This document shows, one piece after another, positions 7,053 through 15,726 of a stretch of DNA of 44,243 bases. Source of the DNA: Actinomycetes bacterium. GTDB taxonomy: Bacteria > Actinomycetota > Acidimicrobiia > Acidimicrobiales > RAAP-2. Made by a program: the position numbers and the translations under genes. Below the pieces are notes generated by a model. The model saw nothing but the letters and a program-made list of their open reading frames with translations. It was not told the origin of the DNA and made no database searches. The DNA lies in assembly GCA_021828055.1 (NCBI GenBank), contig JAKATH010000011.1, positions 1 through 44,243 of the forward strand, written 5' to 3'. The stretch's first letter is position 1. Every line of letters starts with the position of its first letter.

Positions 7053-8420
7053 CTACTCGGCATCACGCTCACGCACGAGGAACGTACCTGTCGGTGGGGC
7101 GTCAGCTGTCAACTGGGCGTCCACCACCTCGGGTGTGAACGGCGGGATCGCGACGCCCGTGTCCTGCACCACCACGGGGCGTGGCGGACGCGCGGCGAAG
7201 AGCAACCAGTACAGGGCGGCGTTCACCACCTGGAGCGCACCCGCAAGCTCGAACGGCGCGGAGAGGCTCACCTCGTCGAAGAGGTAGCCGGCAATCGCCT
7301 GGCCGCCCGCCATGGTCGCTTGGGCGGGCAGGTTCGAGAGGGCCGCGACGCTCGCCCGCTCCTCTGGGTGGGCCATGTCCTGGGTGAACGACTGTCGCAG
7401 CGGCAGACCGATCCGCTGGACGAACATCCGGACGAGGTAGACGGCTCCGGCGATCCAGAAGGCCGGAGCGAGCACCATCGGCACGACCAAGACTCCGCCG
7501 ACCGCACGCATGACGGCGATGGCGCGGACCGTGCCGAGCAGGCGGGCGACGTGCGCCGCCATGAGGGCCGACGCCAGCGTTCCCAGATTGACGACGGCGA
7601 ACATCAGGCCGATCTCCCCGGGAGTCGACCCGTAGCGACGGTAGAGCCAGTAGCTCACGAAAGGGCCGAGCATGCCGATGGCAGCCCCGTTGGCCGCGTT
7701 GGTCAGCCAGAACCTCCACAGCGCGGACCACGATCGACGGGGCCACACGAGCCGCGGGCGGCGAACCTCGTCCCGCGCGGACGTGCGGGCGGGCTCCTCC
7801 AGCAGGAGTGCGAGCACTCCGGCGACGACGGCCACACCGGAGGCGACCAGGAACGCAGGCCGGTACGCGGCGGTCGCGTCGCCTGCGGACATGTGGGGCG
7901 TGGTGCGCACGACCTCGGCGGCGAGCCCTCCGACGAGAGCTCCGAGGCTGGAGGCGAAGGCGACCCGGCCGAAGGCGTCGGCACGCCGTTCGGCGCTGAC
8001 GCCGTCGGCCACCATCGCGGCCTCCGCCGGCTGGTAGGGGCCGACGTTGCCGGCACCGGCGCCCGAGCCCCGTCCGAACGAGCCAAGGGCGGCCGAGGCG
8101 AACAGCAGCCCGGTCATTCGCACCTCGGCGAAGACGACGGCGGCGGCCGCGGCGGCGAGGGGCATGGCGACGAGGAAAAGCTTGCGACTCCAACGGTCGG
8201 CGAGCAACCCGACGACCGTGCTCATCACGGCGGAGGCCACCGTGACGGCGACGAAGAGCGCGCCGATCTCGATGGCGGAGAAACCGATCGCGGCGAGGTA
8301 GAGGGCGGTGACGACCGAGGCGATCGACCGTCCGACGCTCATCCCCACGCGGGCGGCAAGGATCACCTTGAGGTTGCGGTCTGCCCATGCGGGCACGATG
8401 ACAAGCCAGGCCCTGCGCAC
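7053..8420 (-). CDS. Major facilitator superfamily transporter
   Basis: A 455-residue membrane protein with about twelve hydrophobic segments and the loop 2-3 signature LADRWSRKL, typical of MFS antiporters. A long central loop (EEPARTSARDEVRRPRL) separates two six-helix halves. The GTG at 8420 starts a short N-terminal tail before the first membrane segment (AARVGMSVGRS); the frame is open further upstream but loses protein-like character. The substrate is unknown, and a drug- or metabolite-efflux role is the usual guess. It is divergent from the dienelactone hydrolase gene, with a 128-bp shared promoter gap (8421-8548). Confidence 0.85.
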   Translation of the reverse strand: MRRAWLVIVPAWADRNLKVILAARVGMSVGRSIASVVTALYLAAIGFSAIEIGALFVAVTVASAVMSTVVGLLADRWSRKLFLVAMPLAAAAAAVVFAEVRMTGLLFASAALGSFGRGSGAGAGNVGPYQPAEAAMVADGVSAERRADAFGRVAFASSLGALVGGLAAEVVRTTPHMSAGDATAAYRPAFLVASGVAVVAGVLALLLEEPARTSARDEVRRPRLVWPRRSWSALWRFWLTNAANGAAIGMLGPFVSYWLYRRYGSTPGEIGLMFAVVNLGTLASALMAAHVARLLGTVRAIAVMRAVGGVLVVPMVLAPAFWIAGAVYLVRMFVQRIGLPLRQSFTQDMAHPEERASVAALSNLPAQATMAGGQAIAGYLFDEVSLSAPFELAGALQVVNAALYWLLFAARPPRPVVVQDTGVAIPPFTPEVVDAQLTADAPPTGTFLVRERDAE

Positions 8421-8548
8421 TGGGCCCTGTTGTACCCGCGCCCCGCACGCCGGTGGCGGTCTACATCGGCGACGGCGCTCCGCACCGCCTGGAATGGCGG
8501 CGACGTCACTCGGTAGGGTCGGCCCTGAAGAGCACGAAGGGAGCCGCG

Positions 8549-9286
8549 ATGACCCAGCGCACGGTGGAGATCGAGACGGCAGACGGCACCTGCCCGGCTG
8601 CACTCAGCGTTCCCGGGGGAGGTGGCCCCTGGCCCGCGGTGATCATGTTTCCCGACGCCGGAGGGATGCGCGACTCGATGCGGCAAATGGGTGAGCGGCT
8701 GTCGGGTCTCGGTTACGTGGTCCTGGTTCCCGACTTCTACTACCGCACAGGACCGTACGACCCCTTCGACATGCGCACGGCGTTCTCCACAAAGGCGTCG
8801 GCAGAGAAGATCATGGGCATGATGCAGGGCTACGCCGTGGACATGGTGGTGCGCGACGCCAACGCCTTCGTCGACTACCTCGGCTCGTTGCCGGAGAAGG
8901 AGGGTGGCGTCGGCACCACCGGCTACTGCATGGGCGGGCGGCTCTCGCTCGTGACCGCTGCGAACCTGGGCGCTCGCATCGCCGCGGCTGCGTCCTTCCA
9001 CGGCGGGAACCTCGCCAAGGCCGACGACCCCAACAGCCCCCACCACAAGGCTCGGGACATCAAGGCAGCGGTGTACGTCGCCGGGGCGATCGAGGACCAG
9101 TCGTTCTCCGACGAGCAGAAGGACCTGCTCGAGAAGTCCTTGCGCGAGGCCGGCGTCGTCCACACCATCGAGACCTATCAGGCCCACCACGGCTTCGCCG
9201 TCCCCGACAACGCGAGCTACGACGAAGCCGCGGCCGATCGGCACTGGAAGGCCACGGAGCAGTTCTTCGGATCCGTGCTCGGCTGA
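8549..9286 (+). CDS. Dienelactone hydrolase family protein
   Basis: A 245-residue alpha/beta hydrolase. The nucleophile elbow GYCMGGR carries cysteine in place of serine, as in dienelactone hydrolase. The acid is probably the aspartate of IEDQS and the base the histidine of HHGFAVP. PDAGGMRDSMR near residue 40 forms the oxyanion loop region. The ATG at 8549 follows a GAAGGGA ribosome site. Classical family members open the lactone ring in chlorocatechol and related aromatic pathways, but many paralogues act on other esters, so the substrate is open. The nearby aromatic genes make a catabolic role plausible but not shown. Confidence 0.87.
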   Translation: MTQRTVEIETADGTCPAALSVPGGGGPWPAVIMFPDAGGMRDSMRQMGERLSGLGYVVLVPDFYYRTGPYDPFDMRTAFSTKASAEKIMGMMQGYAVDMVVRDANAFVDYLGSLPEKEGGVGTTGYCMGGRLSLVTAANLGARIAAAASFHGGNLAKADDPNSPHHKARDIKAAVYVAGAIEDQSFSDEQKDLLEKSLREAGVVHTIETYQAHHGFAVPDNASYDEAAADRHWKATEQFFGSVLG

Positions 9287-9361
9287 CTGCGAGCGGTCGA
9301 GCAGTCGATCCCTTCGGCGGACGGATCGGTTCACGCCGCAGGCCAGCGCGAAGACGACGTC

Positions 9362-9703
9362 ATGGTCGACGTGACCGAGGACCGATTCGAGGAGATGGTG
9401 TCGGAAGCTCTCGACTCCCTGCCTCGAGAGTTCAGCAGCCGCATCGACAACGTGGCCGTCGCGATCGAGGACGGCACCCCAGAGAGCCCGCTGCTCGGGC
9501 TCTACGAAGGCATCCCGCTCACCAGACGGACGCTCGGCTACACGGGAGTGACGCCGGACCGGATCACGATCTTCCGTTTGCCGATCCTCGCCCGCAGCAC
9601 GACCGAGGACGACGTAAGACGACAGGTCCGCCGGACCGTCCTCCACGAGATCGGTCACTACTTCGGCATCGGCGACGACCGGCTGCGTGAGCTCGGCTGG
9701 TGA
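9362..9703 (+). CDS. Small zincin-like metallopeptidase
   Basis: A 113-residue protein with HEIGHYFGIGDDRLRELGW at the C-terminus, an HExxH zinc motif followed by an aspartate-rich segment. This matches the short actinobacterial metallopeptidase family (PF06262 type). The N-terminal half holds FEEMVSEALDSLP and LLGLYEGIPLTRR, both usual for the family. It has no signal peptide, so it is probably cytoplasmic. Length is normal. Its target is unknown. It lies 75 bp after the dienelactone hydrolase and might share its transcript. Confidence 0.85.
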   Translation: MVDVTEDRFEEMVSEALDSLPREFSSRIDNVAVAIEDGTPESPLLGLYEGIPLTRRTLGYTGVTPDRITIFRLPILARSTTEDDVRRQVRRTVLHEIGHYFGIGDDRLRELGW

Positions 9704-9907
9704 GCGGCAGCGGCTCCTCGGAGACGGCTCAGGCATGGACGCCCACTACCATGTGCCTGTGGGGCGTGCCTGTGGAGTCGGTCACATCCAGCTCGCCCGC
9801 CCGGCACCTGGACGCCCCCGGGCCGACGTGCACGTGGCACGCATCGCTCTCGACGGGTTGCCCATGGTGCACCGCTGCCCTCACTCGGACACCTAGGGTC
9901 GCCGGTC

Positions 9908-10354
9908 ATGGCCCTTTCGCCGTCTCTCCACGACGCGATAAGCGTGCGCCTGGCGGGGTCGGACCAGCGCTATACGCGGCTGCGCCGGATCCTGGTCGAG
10001 ACCCTGGCGGATTCGGCGCGACCGCTCACCGTCCCGGAGATCCTGCAGGCCGCGCGCGGGCTGCCCCAGTCGAGCGCCTACCGGAACGTGACCGCCTTGA
10101 TCGATGCAGGCGTGGTCCGGCGGATCGCCGGCCCGGACGACCATGGGCTCTTCGAGCTCTCCGAGGAGTTCTCCGGGCACCACCACCACCTGGTCTGCGC
10201 CTCGTGCGGCAAGGTCGAGGACGTCGAGCCGTCCGAGCGGCTGGAGCGGGCGCTGAGCGAGGCGGTGCGTGCGATCGGGGACGCCCAGGGCTACCGGGTC
10301 ACCGAGCACCGCGTGGAACTGCTGGGCCTCTGCCCCGACTGCAAGTCGGCCTGA
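9908..10354 (+). CDS. zur: Fur-family metalloregulator, probably Zur
   Basis: A 148-residue Fur-family repressor. The N-terminal winged helix (RYTRLRRILVETL, then SSAYRNVTALIDAGVVRRI) binds DNA. Next comes the HHHHLVCASCGKVEDVE metal-binding stretch, and the C-terminus carries CPDC, giving two CxxC pairs for a structural zinc. It directly precedes a zinc/manganese-type ABC importer, so a zinc-sensing role is more likely than iron sensing. That assignment comes from context only. The ATG at 9908 keeps the whole helix-turn-helix. The 9704-9907 stretch upstream holds no convincing gene. Confidence 0.85.
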   Translation: MALSPSLHDAISVRLAGSDQRYTRLRRILVETLADSARPLTVPEILQAARGLPQSSAYRNVTALIDAGVVRRIAGPDDHGLFELSEEFSGHHHHLVCASCGKVEDVEPSERLERALSEAVRAIGDAQGYRVTEHRVELLGLCPDCKSA

Positions 10355-10447
10355 TCCGTCGCTCACCCCGCCCGAGGCCGAACGTCTGCCTGTGCGCGCG
10401 CACGGCTCGGCGGAGCGCCGCCTCCGCCCGGCTCTCCGACTGGACCG

Positions 10448-10468
10448 GGTAATATAAGAGTGATTACC
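10448..10468. promoter_or_regulatory. Candidate Zur operator/promoter of the metal importer operon
   Basis: A perfect inverted repeat, GGTAAT at 10448-10453 and ATTACC at 10463-10468 with a 9-bp spacer, in an AT-rich island (taatataag) within otherwise GC-rich DNA. It lies about 120 bp before the binding-protein gene and after the Fur-family gene. AT-rich dyads of this size are typical of Fur/Zur boxes, and the taatat/tataag text could be a -10 element. Regulation is inferred. Confidence 0.5.
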
Positions 10469-10490
10469 ATTCCGTTGCTGATCCCGAGAG

Positions 10491-10560
10491 GCCGTGCCGG
10501 GCAGGCGGGCCGTGCCGGGCAGGCGGGCCGTGCCGGGCAGGCGGGCCGTGCCGGGCCGGG
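10491..10560. repeat. 18-bp tandem repeat, nearly four copies
   Basis: Perfect copies of gccgtgccgggcaggcgg begin at 10491, 10509 and 10527, with a partial fourth from 10545. The array sits in the untranslated leader between the candidate operator and the importer operon. Confidence 0.95.
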
Positions 10561-10587
10561 AGAGAGCAGGAGAGAGAAGGAGTGTCC

Positions 10588-11553
10588 GTGCGGATCCGAG
10601 CCACGTCACGCCCCTCGAGGACCGCCGTCGCCGCCACCGCCGTCGCCGCCACCGCCGTCGCCGCCCTCCTCGGAGGGGCCTGCGCCACTGCGCCCCTCGC
10701 GGGCGCTGCGCCGAGCGGCAAGCCCAGGACCGTCGTGGCGGTCGCCGCGGAGAACGGGTACGCCGACGTCATCTCCCAGATCGGGGGTCGCTACGTGACG
10801 GTGACGGCGATCATGAGCAACCCGAACACCGATCCCCATACCTTCGAGTCCAGCGCGCGGGTCTCCCGGGAGGTGGGCGCGGCCCGCCTGGTCGTCCAGA
10901 ACGGCCTCGGGTACGACTCGTTCATGACAAGGATCGAGCAGGCGTCACCGAGCTCGTCGCGAAAGGTGATCGACGTCCAGCGCCTCTTGGGTCTTCCTGA
11001 TTCGACCCCGAACCCCCACCTCTGGTACAAGCCGACCACCATGCCCGCCGTGGCCAAGGCCGTCGCCAAGGTTCTCACGCACTTCCAACCCGCTCATGCG
11101 GCGTACTTCCAGCGGGACCTGCAGGTCTTCGACGCCTCGCTCGCGCCCTACGACCGGGAGCTCGCCAGGATCAAGTCGGCCTTCCCCCACGCAATGGTGG
11201 CCACCACCGAGCCCGTGGCCGACTACATGCTGCAGGCGGCAGGCGTCGACGACATGACGCCGTGGGCTCTGCAGGCGGACATCATGAACACAGTCGACCC
11301 GCCACCACAAGGCGTCTCCCTCCAAGACGATCTGCTGACGGGGAGAAAGGTGGGGGCGCTCGTCTACAACGAGCAGGTCACCAGCTCGGTGACCGAGGCG
11401 TTCTTGAAGCTCGCGCAGGCAAGCAGGATCCCGGTGGTCGGCGTCTACGAGACCATGCCCACCCCCGGCTACCACTTCCAGACCTGGATGCTGGCCGAGG
11501 CCGACGCGCTGTACGACGCGCTCGCGCACCGCACGTCGTCGCCGAAGCTGTGA
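10588..11553 (+). CDS. znuA: Metal (zinc/manganese) ABC transporter substrate-binding protein
   Basis: A 321-residue exported binding protein of the ZnuA/cluster-A family. An N-terminal signal sequence with a hydrophobic core (AVAALLGGACA) shows a possible lipobox cysteine. Candidate metal ligands are the histidines of NTDPHTFES and PNPHLWY and the acidic residue of YETMPTPGYH. The histidine-rich loop seen in some ZnuA proteins is absent. The GTG at 10588 sits 5 bp after AAGGAG; another GTG at 10582 overlaps that site and is less likely. It heads the four-gene importer and probably answers to the upstream Fur-family regulator. Manganese as substrate cannot be excluded. Confidence 0.88.
   Translation: MRIRATSRPSRTAVAATAVAATAVAALLGGACATAPLAGAAPSGKPRTVVAVAAENGYADVISQIGGRYVTVTAIMSNPNTDPHTFESSARVSREVGAARLVVQNGLGYDSFMTRIEQASPSSSRKVIDVQRLLGLPDSTPNPHLWYKPTTMPAVAKAVAKVLTHFQPAHAAYFQRDLQVFDASLAPYDRELARIKSAFPHAMVATTEPVADYMLQAAGVDDMTPWALQADIMNTVDPPPQGVSLQDDLLTGRKVGALVYNEQVTSSVTEAFLKLAQASRIPVVGVYETMPTPGYHFQTWMLAEADALYDALAHRTSSPKL
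10621..10665. repeat. 15-bp tandem repeat x3 in the signal peptide
   Basis: Three copies of accgccgtcgccgcc encode the repeated TAVAA of the signal-peptide hydrophobic core. The frame is preserved. Confidence 0.85.
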
Positions 11554-11561
11554 GGGAAGAC

Positions 11562-12416
11562 GTGGCCGACCCCGCGTCCGGCATGATGGCCGGGGCCGGT
11601 CCTCCGGTCCTGGAGCTCGACGGGATCGGGGTCTGGCTGTCGGGCCGCGAGGTCCTCCGGGACGTGAGGTTCGGGATAGGTCCCGGCGAGGTCGTCGGCC
11701 TCATCGGCGCCAACGGTGCGGGGAAGACCACGATCTTCCGGGTCGTCTTGGGCCTCCTCTCCCCAACGTCCGGAAGGGTGCTGATCGCAGGCCAGCCGCG
11801 GCCTCGCAGAAACCGGTCGGTGGGGTACGTGCCGCAGAAGATCGCGCTGGACCCCGAGATGCCGCTGCGATCGCGGGACCTCGTCGCGCTGGGGTTGGAC
11901 GGGCACCGGCTCGGAGTGCCGCTCCCGTCCCGGCGCCGCCGCGAGCTGGTCGACGAGATGCTCCAAGCCGTCGGCGCCGCGCACTTCGCCGACGCGCGGG
12001 TTGGCAGCCTCTCGGGCGGCGAGCAGCAACGGGTGATGATCGCCCACGCGCTCATCAGCCGACCGAAGCTCCTGCTGCTCGACGAGCCCCTGGCCAACCT
12101 GGACCTCCGCAGCGAGCAGGAGGTCGTGGATCTCGTCGCCCGGATCGCCAAGGATCAGGGGCTTGCGTTCTTGATCTCGGCGCACGACCTGAACCCGCTG
12201 CTCCCGGTGGTGGACCGGGTCGTGTACGTGGCCCACGGCCACGTCGCCAGCGGAACCACCGACGAGGTGGTGACGAGCTCAGTGCTGACCGAGCTGTACG
12301 GGCACCACGTGGACGTCATCCGGCTCCACGGCCGGATCCTGGTCGCCGCCAGCCCGGGGCTGAGCGCCGAGCGCGGAAAGCTGGAGGACTCGATCGACGG
12401 CGCCACGGCGGTCTGA
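11562..12416 (+). CDS. znuC: Metal ABC transporter ATP-binding protein
   Basis: A 284-residue ABC ATPase energising metal uptake. Walker A is GANGAGKTT near residue 50. The Q-loop is YVPQK. The signature LSGGEQQRVMIAHAL lies near residue 150, followed by Walker B LLLLDEPLANLD and the switch histidine in ISAHDLN. The GTG at 11562 follows GAGGGA 4-5 bp upstream, 8 bp after the binding-protein stop. ATG codons at 11583/11586 are alternatives. It forms an operon with the flanking binding-protein and permease genes. Confidence 0.9.
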   Translation: MADPASGMMAGAGPPVLELDGIGVWLSGREVLRDVRFGIGPGEVVGLIGANGAGKTTIFRVVLGLLSPTSGRVLIAGQPRPRRNRSVGYVPQKIALDPEMPLRSRDLVALGLDGHRLGVPLPSRRRRELVDEMLQAVGAAHFADARVGSLSGGEQQRVMIAHALISRPKLLLLDEPLANLDLRSEQEVVDLVARIAKDQGLAFLISAHDLNPLLPVVDRVVYVAHGHVASGTTDEVVTSSVLTELYGHHVDVIRLHGRILVAASPGLSAERGKLEDSIDGATAV

Positions 12417-12418
12417 GC

Positions 12419-13393
12419 GTGGGCGGCTTCTGGTCCCACGTCGTGGAACCCGGCTTCTTCCAGAGCCAGACCGTGCAGGTCGCCCTGCTCGTCGGTGGCG
12501 TCGTCGCCGCGATCTCGGGCGTGGTGGGGGTGTTCGCGGTCTTGCGCGGTCAGTCGTTCGCGGGCCACGCGTTCGGCGACATCAGCGCCGCCGGCGGCGC
12601 GGGGGCGTTCCTCCTCAACATCAGCCCGCTCTTCGGGTTCCTCGGCATGAGCCTGGTCGCCGCCGGGTGCATGGAGGCCATCGGCGTCCGCCGCGTACGC
12701 GGCCGGGACGTCGCGACCGGCGTCGTGCTCGGGGCGGGCCTGGGAACCTCGGCGCTCTTCCTCTACTTCAACACCACGCTCCACAGCACCTCGGGCGCGG
12801 CGATCTCCGTGCTCTTCGGCTCGCTGTTCGTGATCAGCTCGTCCACCGTCCCCGCTGTCGTGGCGAGCGCGGCGGGGGCGCTGGCCATCGTCCTCCTGCT
12901 CTACCGTCCGCTGCTCCTGAGCTCGGTCGGCGACGACATCGCGGCCTCGCGGGGCGTCGCAGTGCGCGTCACGGGCGCCGTCTTCCTTCTTGCCATGGCG
13001 GCGACCGTCGCCCTCGCAGCGATCACGATCGGGGCCATCTTGAGCACGGCGCTCCTCGTCGGGCCTGCCGCGACCGCGCTGCGGATGACCAAACGACCGG
13101 GCACGGCCGCCGCATCCGCCGCGGCGATCGGCGTGGCAGCCACGTGGCTCGGCTGCCTCCTCGCCTACGACAGCTACTACTGGCCACCGGTCGACCACGG
13201 ATGGCCGGTCAGCTTCTGCATCGTGGCGGTCATCTTGATCTCGTACCTGGTGGTCGAGGTCGCCCGGTCGCACCGGCTGCGCAATGCGAGCGCGCGAGCC
13301 GGCTCGGCGGACCAAACGACCGCCGCGGCCCCGCACCCCGGCGTTCCGTCACACGGCGGCCCCGACGCTCTCGGCGCGTCTCGGACGGATTGA
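12419..13393 (+). CDS. znuB: Metal ABC transporter permease (ABC-3 family), first copy
   Basis: A 324-residue integral membrane protein of the ZnuB/ABC-3 family with about eight hydrophobic segments. The family pattern AVLRGQSFAGHAFGDIS near residue 40 and TALLVGPAATALRM near the cytoplasmic coupling region are visible. The GTG lies 2 bp after the ATPase stop. The stop overlaps the next ATG by one base (tgatg), so translation is coupled. A proline/alanine-rich hydrophilic tail of about 40 residues follows the last membrane segment and is longer than usual. Confidence 0.88.
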   Translation: MGGFWSHVVEPGFFQSQTVQVALLVGGVVAAISGVVGVFAVLRGQSFAGHAFGDISAAGGAGAFLLNISPLFGFLGMSLVAAGCMEAIGVRRVRGRDVATGVVLGAGLGTSALFLYFNTTLHSTSGAAISVLFGSLFVISSSTVPAVVASAAGALAIVLLLYRPLLLSSVGDDIAASRGVAVRVTGAVFLLAMAATVALAAITIGAILSTALLVGPAATALRMTKRPGTAAASAAAIGVAATWLGCLLAYDSYYWPPVDHGWPVSFCIVAVILISYLVVEVARSHRLRNASARAGSADQTTAAAPHPGVPSHGGPDALGASRTD

Positions 13394-14250
13394 TGTTCAC
13401 CGGTTTCATGGTCAACGCCTGGCTCGTCGCCACCGTCGTGGCGGTCGTCGCAGGAGTCGTGGGGTTCTTCGTGGTCCTGCGCGGATCCTCGTTCGCCGCC
13501 CACGCCGTCCCCAACGCCGCGTTCGCCGGAGCCGCAGGGGCCAACCTCATCGGAGCCAGCTCCGTCGGCGGGCTGCTGGTGTTCGCGATCGCCGGCGCAC
13601 TGGGCATCAGCCTTCTCTCCAGGCGCGGCCGCCGTGACGTGGCGACGGCGCTGGCCATGGTGGTGATGCTGGCGCTGGGCGCGCTGTTCTTGAGCTTCAG
13701 CACCCAGTACGCCTCGGAGACGTACTCCCTCCTCTTCGGCGAGGTGCTCGGCGTCTCGAGCAGCGAGCTCTTGCCCACCGCCGTGCTGGCCGTCGTGGCG
13801 GTCGCGGCGGTCGTGCTCCTCTGGCGGCTCCTCCTGCTCACGTCGATCGACCCCGAGCTGGCCGACGCGCGCGGCGTGCGCGCGAGCCATGTCGAGCTGG
13901 CGTTCCTTGTGATCGTGGCGGTGGTCACCTCCATGAGCGTGCCGGTGGTCGGGGCACTGCTGATCTTCAGCCTGATGATCGGCCCCCCAGCCGCGGCGCG
14001 CTCGTTCGCCGCCGATCCCTCCGTGGCCGTCCTCCTCGCCGTGTGCTTCTCGCTGGCCACCATCTGGTCCGCCATCGCAGTGTCGTACCTGACCACACTG
14101 CCGATCGGGTTCTTCGTCGGCGCGCTGGGGGCAGCCTTCTACCTCGCCGGTCGAGCACACGCTGTGTGGAGCGGGAAGCGAGTCGGCTCGTCCGGCGTCA
14201 GAGCTTCGCGGGTGGTGACTGCCTTCGACGATCAGGGCGCTCGTCGCTGA
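13393..14250 (+). CDS. Metal ABC transporter permease (ABC-3 family), second copy
   Basis: A 285-residue paralogue of the preceding permease, with the same VVLRGSSFAAHAVPNAAFAG pattern near the N-terminus and ALLIFSLMIGPPAAAR in the coupling region. Two different permeases in one operon suggest a heterodimeric channel, a known arrangement for this family. It is the last gene of the importer operon. The next gene (14408) converges on it. The 14251-14407 gap holds a duplicated ggcgaggggtcggg and no clear terminator. Confidence 0.87.
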   Translation: MFTGFMVNAWLVATVVAVVAGVVGFFVVLRGSSFAAHAVPNAAFAGAAGANLIGASSVGGLLVFAIAGALGISLLSRRGRRDVATALAMVVMLALGALFLSFSTQYASETYSLLFGEVLGVSSSELLPTAVLAVVAVAAVVLLWRLLLLTSIDPELADARGVRASHVELAFLVIVAVVTSMSVPVVGALLIFSLMIGPPAAARSFAADPSVAVLLAVCFSLATIWSAIAVSYLTTLPIGFFVGALGAAFYLAGRAHAVWSGKRVGSSGVRASRVVTAFDDQGARR

Positions 14251-14407
14251 GCGTCTACGCCTCGAGGCTGGCTACCGCGCTCCCTCCCGGCGCCGCGACG
14301 CCGTCGACGTCGGTCACGTCAGAGCGCACGCGGCGAGGGGTCGGGGCGAGAGGTGGCCGGCGAGGGGTCGGGTAGTCGGGGCCGGCGAGAGCCGGGCACC
14401 GCGTCGT

Positions 14408-15532
14408 TCACCGCTGGCTCTCGTCTCCGGGCCGGGGAAAGACCTCCCCGTCGAAGAGCTTGCGAGCCGTGCGGATGATGCCGGCTCGGATGACGATCGG
14501 GTCGGCACCACTCCGGTCCAGCTCCACCACCGCGTCGAAGGTCCCGGTGGGGTGCTCTACGACAACCGTCGGGGCCGCCTCCGACGGATCCGAGTCCCCC
14601 CACTCGGCGACCTCGGCGGCGGGCGTGCCCGGCAGCAGCGCAGCCGTCGCCACCGAGACGGCGGCCAGCACTCCGATCGCGTCATGGGCCCGGTGGGGAA
14701 TGAAGCTCCGCGTGCAGAGGGTCCCGCCCGCCGTCGGCGTGGACACGAGGGTCATCTTTGGGATCGTCGCCGGGCCGACGTCGCCGAGGCCCATGGCCGC
14801 ACCGGCTTCCAATCGCAGCTTCTCGACGACGGCGCGCAGATCGGCGTTGGCCTCGAGCTCCTCCACCGTCTCGTGCCCCGTGGCGCCGACGTCCGTGGCT
14901 CGCAGGACGACGACCGGCATCCCGTTGTCGACGCAGGTCACCTCCAGCCCGGCGAGCCGGTCGACGACCGATCCGGTCGGCAGCAGGCGTCCGCAGGTGG
15001 AGCCGGCGGTCCCCTCGAAGTCGAGCCGGATCTCCGCCGCCGTGCCGGGCACCCCCGAGATGGCCTGCCGGCCGCTGTAGACGGGTTGGCCACGCTCCAC
15101 GGGGAACGTCGCGATCGCCGTGCCGCCGCCGGTGTTCAGCAGCCGGATCCGCACGACCGCCTCGGTCCCCGAAGCGGTCAGGATGCCGCGCTCCACTGCG
15201 AAAGGGCCCACGCCGGCGAGCAGGTTGCCGCAATTCTGCTGGTCGGTGACGAACGCCCGGTCCACGCCGACTTGGAGGAAGAGGTAGTCGACGTCCATCT
15301 CGGGGTCGGCGGAGGGACCGACGACCGCCACCTTGCTCGTGAGCGGATGGGCCCCACCTATGCCGTCGATCTGACGGGGGTCGGGCGACCCCATGACGCG
15401 CAGCAGGAGGTCGTCCCGTGCGGCCGGGTCGGCCGGCAGGTCGTCACCGACGAAGTACGCGCCCTTGGACGTGCCGCCCCTCATGAGCATGCACCGCAGG
15501 CCCCGCGTCTCGCCGTCCGTGGTCACAGGCAT
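14408..15532 (-). CDS. PrpF/GalD-type isomerase (4-oxalomesaconate tautomerase-like)
   Basis: A 374-residue protein of the PrpF family, cofactor-independent isomerases with two diaminopimelate-epimerase-like halves. MLMRGGTSKGAYF opens the protein, then QIDGIGGAHPLTSKVAVV and QNCGNLLAGVGPFAVE, whose lysine and cysteine match the residues studied in PrpF. In Pseudomonas the family member GalD tautomerises 4-oxalomesaconate in gallate degradation; others isomerise 2-methylaconitate. The neighbouring amidohydrolase and O-demethylase favour the aromatic role, but sequence alone does not separate the two. The ATG at 15532 has a GGGGGT ribosome site. Confidence 0.82.
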   Translation of the reverse strand: MPVTTDGETRGLRCMLMRGGTSKGAYFVGDDLPADPAARDDLLLRVMGSPDPRQIDGIGGAHPLTSKVAVVGPSADPEMDVDYLFLQVGVDRAFVTDQQNCGNLLAGVGPFAVERGILTASGTEAVVRIRLLNTGGGTAIATFPVERGQPVYSGRQAISGVPGTAAEIRLDFEGTAGSTCGRLLPTGSVVDRLAGLEVTCVDNGMPVVVLRATDVGATGHETVEELEANADLRAVVEKLRLEAGAAMGLGDVGPATIPKMTLVSTPTAGGTLCTRSFIPHRAHDAIGVLAAVSVATAALLPGTPAAEVAEWGDSDPSEAAPTVVVEHPTGTFDAVVELDRSGADPIVIRAGIIRTARKLFDGEVFPRPGDESQR

Positions 15533-15676
15533 CACCCCCGGTCGGTCGTCCCGCGCATCACGGTAGCGCGGCCGCACGACGGGCGGCCCTCGAGCGCGTC
15601 GGGCCCGAGCGGCTCCCGAGGACCCAGAACCGGTCTTCGCGCTCGGCCTCGAGCTCGGCAAGGAGCCCGTGGAGCG

Positions 15677-15726
15677 CCCGGCGGCATCAGCCCGGCGGCA
15701 TCAGCCCGGCGGCATCAGCCCGGCGG
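15677..15726. repeat. 14-bp tandem repeat x3 spanning the amidohydrolase stop codon
   Basis: Perfect copies of cccggcggcatcag start at 15677, 15691 and 15705, then a partial copy. The amidohydrolase stop (15715-15717) lies in the third copy, the first reached on the minus strand. Confidence 0.95.

Noticed and set aside
10491-10560. Iterated Zur boxes
   Set aside because: The 18-bp unit is GC-rich and not palindromic; it resembles the other local duplications more than a metalloregulator site.
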